A DNA stretch of 64,000 nt from Cytidiella melzeri. Taxonomy: Eukaryota; Basidiomycota; Agaricomycetes; Polyporales; Irpicaceae. Of this stretch, positions 1 to 10,148 are shown one piece after another. Position numbers and translations under genes: made by a program. A model generated the notes under the pieces. That model did no database searches. It was given only the letters and a program-made list of their open reading frames with translations, and was not told the origin of the DNA. Numbering within the stretch: the first letter of the stretch is position 1; the number at the start of each line of letters is the position of its first letter. The DNA is taken from contig JABYQR010000257.1 in assembly GCA_022592445.1 (NCBI GenBank), forward strand, positions 1-64,000. The letters are read 5' to 3'.

Positions 1-570
1 GTCTAGAGATCATCTCCCCTGTGAGAACTACCCGCACGCTTTCAATCACCAGACCATCAGAGACGAGTCTTACAACCCAGAAGAAGGACACGAAGCCTGC
101 GGAACTCAGCCCTGTCCAAATCGATACAACAGTATTGCATATCCCGGTCGGTACGCAAACCAGTATCAACCCATTCATCATTGGCAGGAAGCTTGTATCC
201 TTGAATCCCTCCCACCCTTGCCTGAAGAAGACTTCGATCGAACGTTTACACGAGAGGAATATCAGATGGATTCTACCAACGTCTCTCAACATGCATCAAG
301 GGTACCCACACCAGCCCCTGTACATGAGCCACCTCCCCCTCCCTCTGCAGAACAATTGCTGCAAGCACTCCTCCTTGGTCAGCAACAGCTGACCCAAGCC
401 ATCACAGCGTTGATCCAGGATCAGCAGCAACCGGTCAACAACAAGTCTAGGGAAAGGGTGGTAGAGAAACCTGCCAGCTTCAAAGGCAATGCCAGCAGTG
501 ATGCACGTCGTTTCCTAGCTGCCTTCTCCATGCACGCACAGTTTAATGAGAAACTGTCATGGATGGCCTG
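1..570 (+). pseudogene. Ty3/gypsy gag fragment, truncated at both ends
   Basis: A reading frame is open from the first base of the window to the stop near 570. It reads as an acidic leader, a Pro-rich stretch (PVHEPPPPPSAEQLLQ), a Gln-rich segment, and then the start of a capsid-like domain (ERVVEKPASFKGNASSDARR). A conserved F-x-G followed by an Ala-rich helix is typical of Ty3/gypsy Gag. The frame is cut at 555 by an LTR of family A, so the last few codons before the stop belong to the LTR. The remainder of gag and pol is not found downstream, so this is a dead fragment. The upstream part lies outside the window. The assignment rests on composition and the gag-like start; no zinc knuckle or enzyme domain is visible. 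Confidence 0.6.
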
Positions 571-1299
571 ACTAGCCCTTATTTTTTGCAATTTACCTCT
601 TGTTTTTATCTGTAAAACTCCGGGCTGCAACCCAGTTGCAACCTCTCTGCACAAACTTCTTTGCACGTCTATTAAGCGCCCGTATCACGTGGCTTAGACG
701 CTCCACACGGTCACGTTACTTGCTACTACGTCACACTGGCATGTGACTTAGCTTAAGTAAGACCACATGGCTACAAACACATGGCTCAGCGTTTGACGTC
801 ATAGATACCGTTCACATGGGCTCCTTATTGTTCTTTCCCTATTGTTCTCTTTATGGAAGGATGTTCTCACAGGTGTGGGAATGGAATACAATACTTGGTC
901 TCCTTTTAGATAGATTCTCTCACGAGTAGAGTTCTTGGCAAGGTCTAGACAATAGCTATTGTTCTCCTTTAGGTAGTTCTTTTGTTCTTTGTTCACATGG
1001 CTTCTTGCAAAGCCTGCCCTCAACATGGTCTGTGCGCAGGTCCCTGAAGTCTATATATACTGCTACATGTACGCTCCTAGCCCCCATCTCGACCTTTTGG
1101 TCTTTACTGGGCTAGGTAAGCCACCCCCTCTTGTACTATATAGCTGGTAGTACAAATACTAACTTGGTCTTTACTGGGCTAGCAACTTGCATAAAGTTTG
1201 ATAGCTGGTGAGAGCATTGTGCTTCAAGCCTGCCACCACCTCTTTGTCGTCTTCCACATTGTGTCCCTTTTAGTTGTGTTGAGCTTCGTCTCCGTGACA
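555..1299 (+). mobile_element. LTR of family A, copy 1
   Basis: This segment starts TGTCATGGATGG and ends near CTCCGTGACA. It matches, over its length, the reverse complements of 12810-13567 and 45849-46604, which places its ends. A TATA-like box (tctatatatactg) near 1051 gives plus orientation. The left flank is GAAAC and no matching 5-mer follows 1299, so unlike the other two copies it lacks a TSD. It may be the 5' LTR of a deleted element, or a recombined copy. It interrupts the gypsy gag frame. Confidence 0.8.
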
Positions 1300-1384
1300 C
1301 ATACCGTATATAGTAGTACTACGCAGTAGCAGATCTCAGTGTTTAGAACTGAGATCTGGTAGATTTAGTGAGCATCTTTTTATC

Positions 1385-1920
1385 TTGTACACACGTAGGT
1401 TCCAAATACTATCGGTCATACTTACCTTGTGTGCATCCAGAAAGAACAACCTTACAGGATCCTCCTTGTCCTTGAGACAAGGGAAGCTGATTGGTCTGGT
1501 TTACCACATTGGTGATTGTCGTCTTCACCATGTCGAGGTCAGTGTCCATCTGCTGGACTTGCGTGTTCACCGTGGACTACGAATATAGGTCTTGAGCAAC
1601 CTTATCGATATATTCCTGGAGGTTATCCTCCAGCAATGACAACTGATTGTTCCAGATGAGAACCATTTGATTCATCATATTGTGAACGATAGCAGTTGTT
1701 GCTTCTCCTTCAACCGTGCGAGTAAAGGCTCTTTGGGCTATGTTGAGGTTGTGAAAAATGTACTGCTCGAAGTTCTCAACTGAAGGGTTGTAAACAATCG
1801 GCGTGATTTTGCCAAAAGAAACGGAGTGGGTAAGGTTGGCAGTAGCAGCGGGGGCAGCACTGGATCCGGCGATGGATTGAGAGGCCAAAGCTTCTATTTT
1901 CTCAGTTAGCAAAGGATATA
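1385..1920 (-). pseudogene. Coiled-coil gene fragment with one in-frame stop
   Basis: On the minus strand a frame runs from about 1912 through KIEALASQSIAGSSAAPA, a segment rich in aliphatic and acidic residues (WNNQLSLLEDNLQEYIDK), to a TAG near 1577. It then continues in the same frame (TVNTQVQQMDTDLDMVKT) to a good splice donor, gtaagt, near 1418. The heptad-like spacing of hydrophobic residues suggests a coiled coil. The TAG could come from a single C-to-T change. I do not recognise the family. It sits between LTR-A and repeat NC-A and looks like a host-gene or element fragment. Confidence 0.35.
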
Positions 1921-1988
1921 TGAAATACTATTTCTAGTACAAGAAGAAGAGAAAAACCCACTTTTCACACATTGAACCCTTGTCAGAG

Positions 1989-4485
1989 TTACAATTCCTG
2001 AAGAATGAAGAAGAATTGTTCCAGTGTGCTCCAGCACATTGATGCCTTTTCAGATGTGACCTTTTTGTCCCCCAAAGTGTGGGAATTTGATGGCAGAATA
2101 CAGACAATAACAGTGTCAATAACAAAAACAATGAATCCAGCTGATGGCATCACACTGGCCTTGTTATCAGCCCTTTATAACTTTGTATCAGGTCACTTTT
2201 GCAATCAAAATGCAGTTTCAGATTTTTACAGACTGCATATGGGTACAGATTTGTACACATATTACACGAATGGATAGCCCTATCTTGTGGCAACATCCTG
2301 GTACAAACATCCTGTCAATTGAAGTGGGATTCAGCACATTATGGCCAGTCTACTGAAAATGGTCTTCCAGACTCAGATTCAAACTCCACTCCTGCTGGCA
2401 AATGATGTCGAATTCTGATCAGGTACATGTGCAGCAATCCACAGACATTGCTTGTTCTTTGAACAAGGAATACAATTAGAAGACATGCCACACATAGTAT
2501 TGCCTCTGAGCAAGAATTACCAGTACTTTGGAAGCTAACTACAAATTCACAACCCCTACATTCTTGGACAATGTCAATTTTTGGCTGCATTAGTAGTGAG
2601 TACTGTAGCTGATTGTTCCACAAAGTTTCACAACTGATAGTTGCTCTCTAAGCAGGAGTTACAATGAGAACACAGCCTGTGGCAGTTCCAAGGGGGTGAG
2701 GCAGTTCAGACATCAACAGGACATGGTTGCATCAGCAGCAAGCACTGCATTGGATTGTTGCACAAATGTTCACAACCATTAGTTGCTCTCTAAGGAGGAG
2801 TTCCAATCTCAACACAACCTGTGGAAGTTCTAGTGGGGCTGATACAGTTGAGACATCAACAGGATGTGGTTTCATCAGCGTAGAGCACTGCCTTTGATTC
2901 TTCCATACAGTTTCACAACCACCAGTTGCTCTACAAGCAGGAGTTACAATCAGAACACAGCCTGTGGCAGTTCTAGTGGGGCTGATACAGTTGAGCCATG
3001 AACAGGACGTGGTTGCATCAGCATAGAGCACTGCCTTTGATTCTTCCATACAGTTTCACAACCACCAGTTTCTCCACATGTAGGAGATACAATCAGAACA
3101 CAGCCTTTGGCAGGTCTAATGGGGGTGAGGTAGCGCAGATATCAGCCGGATGTGGTTTTATCAGCAGCCAGCGCTGCATTCAATTGGTCCACTAAGTTTC
3201 ACAGCCACTACTTTCTAAGCAAGAGTTACAACTGTGGCAGTTCCAATGGGGGTGAGGCAGTTCAGACATCAACAGTGCATGGTTGCGTTGGCAGCAAGCA
3301 CTGCATTCAATTGGTCACAAGGTTTCACAAACACTTCTCCCTAAGCAACAGTTACAATCAGAACACAGTCTGTGGCAGTTCCAATAGGGGTGATGCAGCT
3401 CAGACCGTGGTTGCATCAGCAGCAACCACTGCATCAGATTGTTCCACAAAGTTTCACAACCATTAGTTGCTCTCTAAGGAGGAGTTACAATCACAACACA
3501 GCCTGTGGCAGTTCTAGTGGGGCTGATCCAGTTCAGACATCAACAGGACATGGTTGCATCACCATAGAGCACTGCCTTTGATTCTTCCACACAGTTTCAC
3601 AACCACTAGTTGCTCTACAAGCAGTAGTTACAATCGGAACTCAGCCTCTGATAGCTCCAATGGGGGTGAGGCAGTGCAGACATCAACAGGACACATGTAA
3701 CATGTTTCAGCAATTGATCCGGTGAGACACCCTCAAGCCCTTCATTCTTGAAGCAAGTGATTTTCTAGAATCAGCAGTGAACACTGCACAAGATTAATGA
3801 CAAGATAGATGGAGCTCCTTGCTACCATTGGTGGCTACCTTCATCAATGTATGGCTCCTTTTCCCGCAACCAAATTCATCAATTGTAGTACAGTCACTTT
3901 ATCCCAGATCAAGTTGCCTATCAAAGGTGTCACCAATAGCAAATGCCTGTAATACAGTCAATATTGATGACCAGATGGCTTGGCAAGGTCCTTACAAGGA
4001 ACAGAATTGTTTACTGAGTTTCTTTGTGATTGCAAAGTCACAGGTGCAATTACCTATTTCATGCTATATGATTTATTCAATTTGCTATCAATAACAAAAT
4101 CACTTGTAGCTCTGCTCCTGCAGTTTACCAAATTGTATCTAGACTATTTAACATAGTTCAACACCATTAACAAGAAGACGCATGTCAAACAATCTTCATC
4201 TCCATGCTCTACTCTACAAACTTGTTTCAATTCTGTACTCACTCCCATTGTTGCACTTCAAACAATACAGCATAGTCCCTCTTTTTTCATGAATGATTGT
4301 GTGCTCCAGTGAGGACAAACCACCAACTTACTATACATTACTCATTGGAAAAGCTATTCCCAACAAAATTACTTGTTCAGGCTTCTACCAGCACCAAGTT
4401 TACTTACGAATCTTGCTCAAAAAGTAATATTTCATTCAATCCTCAGGAATTGTACTTGCCGCTTACCGGCCTTGCTAACGCTGGT
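1989..4485 (+). repeat. Non-coding interspersed repeat NC, long copy A
   Basis: It starts TTACAATTCCTGAAG and ends ...CCTTGCTAACGCTGGT. The same sequence recurs at 34635-36880 (plus), 11735-15190 (minus) and 55092-56413 (minus), with fragments at 7758, 38566 and 39127. The order is a unique 5' part, an internal satellite with a ~142-bp period, a second unique part, and a conserved 3' end. The 5' end and a site about 30 bp inside the 3' end are imperfect inverted repeats around TACAATTCCTGA. No long frame is conserved between copies, so it looks non-autonomous. The sequences just outside both ends (ttttcacacatt at about 1963 and 4490) are similar, possibly a long TSD or an extra terminal segment. 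Confidence 0.75.
2640..3720 (+). repeat. Degenerate ~142-bp satellite inside NC-A
   Basis: A landmark (AGGAGTTACAAT and variants) recurs at about 2656, 2798, 2941, 3083, 3223, 3349, 3482 and 3625. The spacing is 126-143 bp, most often 142. Each unit also carries a CCTGTGGCAGTTC block and a CATCAACAGGAC block. Short frames seen here are repeats of the unit and not genes. The same array occurs in the other long NC copies. Confidence 0.85.
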
Positions 4486-4555
4486 TGTTTTCACACATTA
4501 AATCCTTTTCAGAAAGTTGTCACCGACTAAAATGAGGCTTGTCAGCCCATACATT

Positions 4556-5335
4556 TCATTCCGATTCCGCATATACAAAGGTGTTCATGTCAAACAGCCC
4601 TTCTAGTAGCTCTAAGATGTAACCCCATCTCCGATGAATATCCACAAAACTTATTCTACCTAAACTCTTCAAGTCTTTTTTCAACATTCTCCATTCCCTA
4701 TTTGTCATTTTGTCCGTGTAATTCTCCTTGAACCACTGTTCAATCATGAAGACACGACCAATCAGCAGCTGGGCTTTTTCTCGACGAGTGTTGAGCTGGT
4801 GGTTAGATGATTGCCCACCACTCGAGAAGGAGGCGTCCAGCTTGTTGAGCACAGGTTCAAGCCTTTGACAGGCTGCTGTGATCATCGGTTTGAACTTCTG
4901 CTGACAAAGCATAAGCTTTGTTTTACGGAAGTGGAGGGTGGCGGGAATAGAAGTGGGAGTGGGAATGTAAGCACGTTGATTGCACTCCTCAATACGCTGA
5001 AGGAGAGTAAGCTTTTCAGCTTTTTCCTGCCTTTGCTTCTCGATCCTGTCGAGAAGACTGAGCTGAGACATGAGGTTGGAGACCTTTCTCATACGATCCT
5101 GGTCTTTCTCATGCTTGATGGTGGTGCAAGCCTTCTCCTCGAGGTTGATCCTCTTGATGAGGGGCCTGTTATTGGGATACTGAAGCCGGCGAGGCTTGCC
5201 AGCATCTTTGAACTTGTCGAGGGTCTTCTTGGAGACGGTAAGACGTTCTTGAAGTCCGGTGACTTCATTGCAAACAGGGATAAAGTAGGGGGCCTTGCGG
5301 CCAGACCTAACAGTGACGCAGCAGGAAAGCGGCAT
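4556..5335 (-). CDS. Hypothetical 259-aa basic, helical protein
   Basis: A single uninterrupted minus-strand frame runs from an ATG at 5335 (MPLSCCVTVRSGRKAPYF) to a TGA at 4556. The protein is rich in Lys, Arg, Gln and Glu, with a helical middle (MSQLSLLDRIEKQRQEKAEK) likely to form a coiled coil. The C-terminal part holds Trp and aromatic residues (WFKENYTDKMTNREWRMLKK). There is no signal peptide or membrane segment. I recognise no domain. It lies between NC-A and the leader of LTR-B, so it could be a surviving exon of a larger gene or cargo of a repeat. Its intactness among decayed neighbours makes recent origin or selection possible. Confidence 0.5.
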   Translation of the reverse strand: MPLSCCVTVRSGRKAPYFIPVCNEVTGLQERLTVSKKTLDKFKDAGKPRRLQYPNNRPLIKRINLEEKACTTIKHEKDQDRMRKVSNLMSQLSLLDRIEKQRQEKAEKLTLLQRIEECNQRAYIPTPTSIPATLHFRKTKLMLCQQKFKPMITAACQRLEPVLNKLDASFSSGGQSSNHQLNTRREKAQLLIGRVFMIEQWFKENYTDKMTNREWRMLKKDLKSLGRISFVDIHRRWGYILELLEGLFDMNTFVYAESE

Positions 5336-5904
5336 GGTGACTGTGTGACTGTGTGTGATGAGCTTGTCAGCTCAGTGGCATGCAAAACAAATCTCCATAA
5401 GGAGAGGTCCTGTGTGTGCGTGGGGTAGTGCCGGCGTCGGCCTGGACTCTCTCTCCAGGTCCGGTGGTGAAAGGATTTCCGTCACAGTTCCACCCGTGCG
5501 GCAAATGGTTGGCGGATCAGTATCACACTGACCCTAAGTCCGGCCAGAACAAGTTACCCGTCTTCGTGCCTAGGCACTCATGGGCTTATAGTCCTGTTGT
5601 CTAGCTCTGATAACGAGCGTCTGACACCAGACTCCACTATCGCCTGTGGGGAGGCACACTTTCATCATGTTGGCATAGTGCCAACCCCTGCTCTGATCAG
5701 CTCTAGGAGTGTTGGGCAAGAGGGTGATTCAAGTTGTGCACATCAAGGCAAAGCCTAGACATGACTACCACTTAGAGCCTGTGGTCTGGCTACCTCTATT
5801 TCTAGAGGATTTAGAAAGGGGCCCACGCACAGGCACAAGACCTAGAAGAAAGGGGAAAGAAACCTCCAGCACATCCAGAAACGTGAGGGAGTAGGGGCAG
5901 TCTT
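5336..5904. other. Unassigned sequence and LTR-B internal leader
   Basis: The segment 5336-5690 shows no convincing gene, only short frames. From about 5700 to 5911, read on the minus strand, the sequence follows directly on the inner end of the LTR-B copy and begins TTTGGATAAGACTG. That makes it the leader (primer-binding region and upstream of gag) of the LTR-B element. A gag frame is not visible. Confidence 0.4.
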
Positions 5905-5911
5905 ATCCAAA

Positions 5912-6559
5912 TGTAACAGTTAAGGTTACTACTCACCAGGTAAGTTGATAAATTGGGGGGAGTTGATGCAGATAGAGAGTAAGAGGTGTGGTGAGCGAAG
6001 TACTGTGAGGTACTGAGTAGTCCTAGTTCAACAGAGTGGATAAGACTGAGGGGATATGCCCTCAGGAGTGCCTCTATATATACATGAAGGGGAGGACCCC
6101 AGGTACTACCCTAAGACCCCTAATACCTACATGAGTAAGCGAAGTAATCTACCTTACTAAGCATGCCCTATGCCCTAGTGGTGCCACTTCAATAATCAAC
6201 CAATAGCAATTGTCCCCATGACCTGACCCCATGACCCAGTCCCAAGGCTAGACTTGTTCTAGCTTGTTCTAAGACAAGGCTAGACTTTTCCAGAAGGTTC
6301 CAAGAACTATGACATCATAGTTCCAGCATGTTCCACAAGGTTCCAGAGAGTTCTATCATGTGATACACAGATAAGGAAAGGAGCGCATCAGCGCATCAAT
6401 TGATAGGCACTGAGAATAAGCGCCGCAATAAGCGCCTGATAAGCGCTGGATAAGCGCTGGATAAGTGCCTAAATAGACGCCGGTTAAGCGCCTAAATATT
6501 CCTAATAATACCATTGCCTGGTAAGGCAAGTCTTGTAGAAACATTGAAAATCTGTGACA
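5912..6559 (-). mobile_element. LTR of family B, copy 1, with adjoining leader
   Basis: This is the reverse complement of the solo LTR at 37632-38312. Read on the minus strand it starts TGTCACAGA and ends CTGTTACA. It has a TATA-like stretch (ctatatatacat) and a cluster of gataagcgc repeats near 6420-6490. A 5-mer GTCTT occurs at 6560-6564 and at 5900-5904. It is therefore separated from the LTR on the left only by seven bases (ATCCAAA) that match the first internal bases of the element. Either internal DNA has been reduced to a stub between TSDs, or the match is chance. Confidence 0.8.
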
Positions 6560-6564
6560 GTCTT

Positions 6565-7740
6565 GCTCAAGCTTGCCGTATCACCATGCAACAAGCTGCC
6601 AAGCTTTACAACCTGCTGCATGTTTAAGACAATTTCAACCTTCTTATTAAAGCTGCCGAGCAAGTCATTGGGCACAAGGACTCTTTCAAAAATGGTACAT
6701 GTGCAACCACTATTTGCCCATTTGATGCTGATAAGAGCAACTTGAAGACAGCTAATCTTCTCAAGAGCATGCAAGATGCACCTGATCTAAGCATACGCGA
6801 TGTTGTGCTTACACAGCACAAGAACTCCCAGTATTGTACTGTGCTTACCCACACAGTTTTACGGATTGTAGTTGCTCATAGAGGAACTTCATCCTGCAAT
6901 AAGGTCACTTCCTTACTCCCAACTATGATTGGCCGCTTGCACTGCATCCTAACTACCGGCTTTTGCCTAATTTCCATAGGCAATAATCACGAGTGCCAAC
7001 TTATACAGTTCAATCTCCCTGGCTCACCCAACATCATTGTTGGTCACACCTTCGCTTGTAACACTTGTTGCCGCCCTGGAGGAGCTGTACTTCATTATTG
7101 CACTTGTGACCAGTCTGTCAATTCAAACTGAGGTCAGCCTAGTTTAGGTATCTGTTGTGTTTTGTCTCGATCATAGCTACTACTTTGTGTTTAGTTTGGT
7201 CTCACTGTGTCTCACCATTTCTCACACTGCATTATTTTACTGTGTGTCTGCCTGCACCTGTGTTTTACAGCAACCCCTTCATTTTCTTGAGTGACCATGT
7301 TTTGTGTTTCTGACTTGTACTGTGTTCATGACTCATTGGATGTATCTTACGTTGTGACTCTTAACGTTTTGTGTGTTCACTTCATGTTCGTGTTTAGCCT
7401 TTTACACCTTCGCCGTGTTTATCCTTTTGCTTGTGATCTGCGTAGTGCTTCGGCCTCCCCCCCCCACACCCCCCCAGCTCAACCACTCCATGAGCCCTCA
7501 CCGTATAACCTTATTGCCTTTCGTCGCACAGGTTGGACTACCTCGCAAAACTATAGAGCACCTTTGTGCTCTCATGCCCTTACACTCCTATTGCCACTTC
7601 ATGAGGGCTGTGTTGTCTTTAGTAGAGTTGTTTGTTTCAGAGCATGTCTCAGAGTCTCACGGTTCTAGAACATGAAAGGCTGGGGACGAGCCTACAAGCT
7701 TGGCACCACCTCCTTGTTGTTGTTCACTTTGTGTCCGTAG
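6565..7740 (+). pseudogene. CpG-depleted, decayed relative of the 42.5-43.7 kb cassette
   Basis: The frame ending at 7131 closes with NNHECQLIQFNLPGSPN, VGHTFACNT and QSVNSN-stop. This aligns residue by residue with the end of the small Cys-rich protein encoded at 42.9-43.05 kb. The alignment continues into the 3' flank: the ctgcgt-rich tract at 43.06-43.3 kb corresponds to ctgtgt/ttgtgt here, and the closing block (tattgccacttcatg) matches 43.56 kb. Most differences by eye are CG in the other copy against TG or CA here. Upstream of about 6930 the homology fades. A few dozen bases near 7690-7750 resemble the end of LTR-A. Confidence 0.6.
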
Positions 7741-7757
7741 TTGTCATGTTGAGACCT

Positions 7758-8147
7758 TTACAATTCCTGAAGAATGAAGAATCGTTCCAGTGCATGCCAG
7801 TGCTTTGAGCTCTCGCGACATGTAACACTGTTGTTTTATGCCACAAGATTTGATGGGGAATACAAAAATCAACACTCTTTTTCTTACTACAATGAATGCA
7901 ATTGATGGGAAAGTACTGAGTTTGTTACTAGCACTTCAAAACTTGTTATTTAGGCGCTTTTTCCGATCAAAAAGCAGTATTCAATTTCTGCGGCAACCAC
8001 ATCTACACCAATGGCAGTGAAATTTACACAATTCAAAAGCCCTATATTCTGCAGTCATTTTGGCTGCAGAAATTTGTAATTTGGAGCAAAACTGAGTAAG
8101 TTATGGCCAGTTTACTGAAAAACAGTGCTCAGACTCAGATTTAAGGT
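7758..8147 (+). repeat. NC repeat, 5' fragment
   Basis: It begins TTACAATTCCTGAAGAATGA like the long NC copies and follows their first ~390 bp with strong divergence. It stops just before the LINE insertion at 8161. No coding potential is seen. Confidence 0.65.
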
Positions 8148-8198
8148 CAGCTGCGTGCTTAACTGCAGCGGGCCATCGCTTCTTGACCTTGAACCACC

Positions 8199-8567
8199 AT
8201 GTGTTATTTAAACGCTCGTGGATCGGTCGACCCAAAAACCCTCCTCTCCAATCCTCACCAGTTTCCTGACAACCTCGCGCAATTTGTCACAATCTACAAC
8301 AGCTTTTATGATAACTGGGGACTTCAGGACCCCAGGCCTTTGTCCTTCATTGACTGGATGCTCAATATTTACAAATTAGCTCCGGATTCACCAAGCTCAC
8401 AACTTCTCTCGCGGTCCATTGTTGCCTTCTATTGTGACCTCCATGACATCCCCATTCCAGATGGTATCCTGCCACTGCCACCTTCCACCCACTCTTCTGC
8501 TCCACCCCCAGAAGTTGCTCCCCTGAGCAAGAGTACCAAAAATCTCAAGAAGCGCAAACGTGCATAA
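8199..8567 (+). CDS. N-terminal part of LINE ORF1, 122 aa
   Basis: The ATG at 8199 has a strong context (ACCACCATG) and lies ~25 bp inside the element. The protein (MCYLNARGSVDPKTLLSNPH) is helical, then Pro-rich, and ends in a basic tail (KSTKNLKKRKRA). It is in the same frame as the downstream ORF1 but is separated by a TAA at 8565 and a TGA at 8571. Either the two parts were once one protein, or the element is bicistronic and relies on reinitiation. No domain is recognised. Confidence 0.6.
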   Translation: MCYLNARGSVDPKTLLSNPHQFPDNLAQFVTIYNSFYDNWGLQDPRPLSFIDWMLNIYKLAPDSPSSQLLSRSIVAFYCDLHDIPIPDGILPLPPSTHSSAPPPEVAPLSKSTKNLKKRKRA

Positions 8568-8666
8568 CAATGAGCGGCCGCCGCCTCAGAGGCAGCCTCT
8601 ATTGACCAAATTTTGGAGGTGCTCCAGGATTCTCCTCCACCCCACCCTCCTCCGCCTCCTCCTCAG

Positions 8667-10148
8667 ATGGAGATGGAGAGGGCCACTTCCCCGGCTCTTG
8701 GCCTTGTAGCTGAGCTACCTCTGGTTCTGCCAGATTCATCTCTCGAGTATGTGCCATCCCCGCCAGCTGTTCCCTCTCTCACAGCTGTACCGTTGTCTCC
8801 TCCTGCTACAACCGCAGAGAGCTCAACCCCACTCTCAGAATCAATTGGCATGCTGGCTCAATCTCTCCGAGCAGCAGCTGCCATCTTGTCTACACATAGG
8901 GCTGCCCTCTGTGCTGCCTCATCCATGCCCCCTTCCACCCAGAGCTTTACTTTGTGGCGCCCTGCTCATGAAGCGCTTTCAGAATTCTTCCAGGCCTGGA
9001 ACCTCCTGGAACCTCACCATCTTCCCCAGGCTATTCAGCCTACGACACGTTTCCCTGCAGCCGGTGCCTCATCTGCTACTGCTGCTAAACCTGCTGCCTC
9101 TGCTCCTGCTCCTGCTGTAGTAGCATCCTCTCCTTCACCCCTCCGCAAAATCACTGAGACTGCAGAGGCTATTGCCAAGGCCTGTCCATCAGTCTCTCCT
9201 GCTGAAGCCATTCAACTTGCTTCACGTGCCCTTCGTTCCCATACCCCAAGGTCCAGGAAGAAGCATGCCCGGGTCAACAAGCGTGCTCTCAACTCAATCA
9301 CCATTCCCTTTCCCAATGCACCATCTTTCTCTATCTCCCGGCTGCCTCCTGACCCAGAGGTCCTTAAGGACTTCCTCACTTTCTGCAGGCAGAAGTATCC
9401 CACCTGTAATCTCTCCACTCTCCAAGCAGTCCGCTGGATTCATTCAGTTGGATTCCGACTCTTGTTTTCATCCCCGCCTACTCGAGATATTGATGAAGTT
9501 GCTTCATTGTTCTTCACTGCTGTGGCATCTTCCCCAATGCCACTCATGGTCCAGCACTACCAGATCAAGAGTAGTGTTTTCTTTCAGCGCATTCCTCTCC
9601 TTCATGCAGATGGCACTGCCACTTCTGCTGCCGATTTCCTTTCCCAGCTCCAAGCCAACAATACATGGGCATCTGTTCAACTGGCTGGTCCCCCCCGTCT
9701 TTATGCTCCCAAGAATTCTCCCGCCTTTGGTGTTTTATATGTTGATATTATTGACGACACAAAGCGCACCACACTCCGACGCCTGCTCTCGGTGCCAGTC
9801 TCCATTGGAACAGGCTTTCAGAAGCCAGCTGAAGTCTCTAAAGTGCACCCACTGGTGCCTCGCTGCACTATCTGTCAACGGTGGGGCCATTCTGCTGGCC
9901 TTTGTCGTTCGTCCATCCCTCGCTGTGCCAGGTGTGCAGGTTCGCACGATGAGCGCTCTCATTCGGATACACTGCATAGTACTTCCGAGCAGTGTTTCAA
10001 CTGTACATCAGTGCACCATGCTGACTCTGTTTCATGCCCCTTCTATCATCACCGTCGTGACTCCAGCTGGATTTGCAACCACCAACCCCATACTCCTAAA
10101 GCTGCGTCTGACACCTACACCAATAGGCGCAAGGCCAAAGGCACTTAG
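8667..10148 (+). CDS. LINE ORF1 (gag-like, three zinc knuckles)
   Basis: The frame is open from 8574; the first ATG is at 8667 (MEMERATSPALG). The N-terminal third is Pro/Ser/Ala-rich and low in complexity. A globular centre (about residues 200-380, RKKHARVNKRALNS to the RLLSVPVSIGTGF region) resembles the RNA-binding part of Tad/I-type LINE ORF1. The C-terminus carries three knuckles: CTICQRWGHSAGLC is a perfect CX2CX4HX4C, followed by CARCAGSHDERSH and CFNCTSVHHADSVSC. Such proteins coat the element RNA. The length, about 490 aa, is usual for ORF1 and the frame is undamaged, so the copy is fairly young. Confidence 0.8.
   Translation: MEMERATSPALGLVAELPLVLPDSSLEYVPSPPAVPSLTAVPLSPPATTAESSTPLSESIGMLAQSLRAAAAILSTHRAALCAASSMPPSTQSFTLWRPAHEALSEFFQAWNLLEPHHLPQAIQPTTRFPAAGASSATAAKPAASAPAPAVVASSPSPLRKITETAEAIAKACPSVSPAEAIQLASRALRSHTPRSRKKHARVNKRALNSITIPFPNAPSFSISRLPPDPEVLKDFLTFCRQKYPTCNLSTLQAVRWIHSVGFRLLFSSPPTRDIDEVASLFFTAVASSPMPLMVQHYQIKSSVFFQRIPLLHADGTATSAADFLSQLQANNTWASVQLAGPPRLYAPKNSPAFGVLYVDIIDDTKRTTLRRLLSVPVSIGTGFQKPAEVSKVHPLVPRCTICQRWGHSAGLCRSSIPRCARCAGSHDERSHSDTLHSTSEQCFNCTSVHHADSVSCPFYHHRRDSSWICNHQPHTPKAASDTYTNRRKAKGT

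Noticed and set aside
2640..3720. Several 60-105 codon Ser/His/Asn-rich frames
   Set aside because: They are translations of the ~142-bp satellite and recur with each unit; frames are not conserved between NC copies.
1989..4485. DNA transposon with a clear TSD for the NC repeat
   Set aside because: The inverted TACAATTCC motif at the right lies ~30 bp inside the conserved end, and flanks of the four copies show no consistent TSD.
8613..8666. TTG start for LINE ORF1 at 8613
   Set aside because: Eukaryotic initiation at TTG is unlikely; the first ATG is at 8667.
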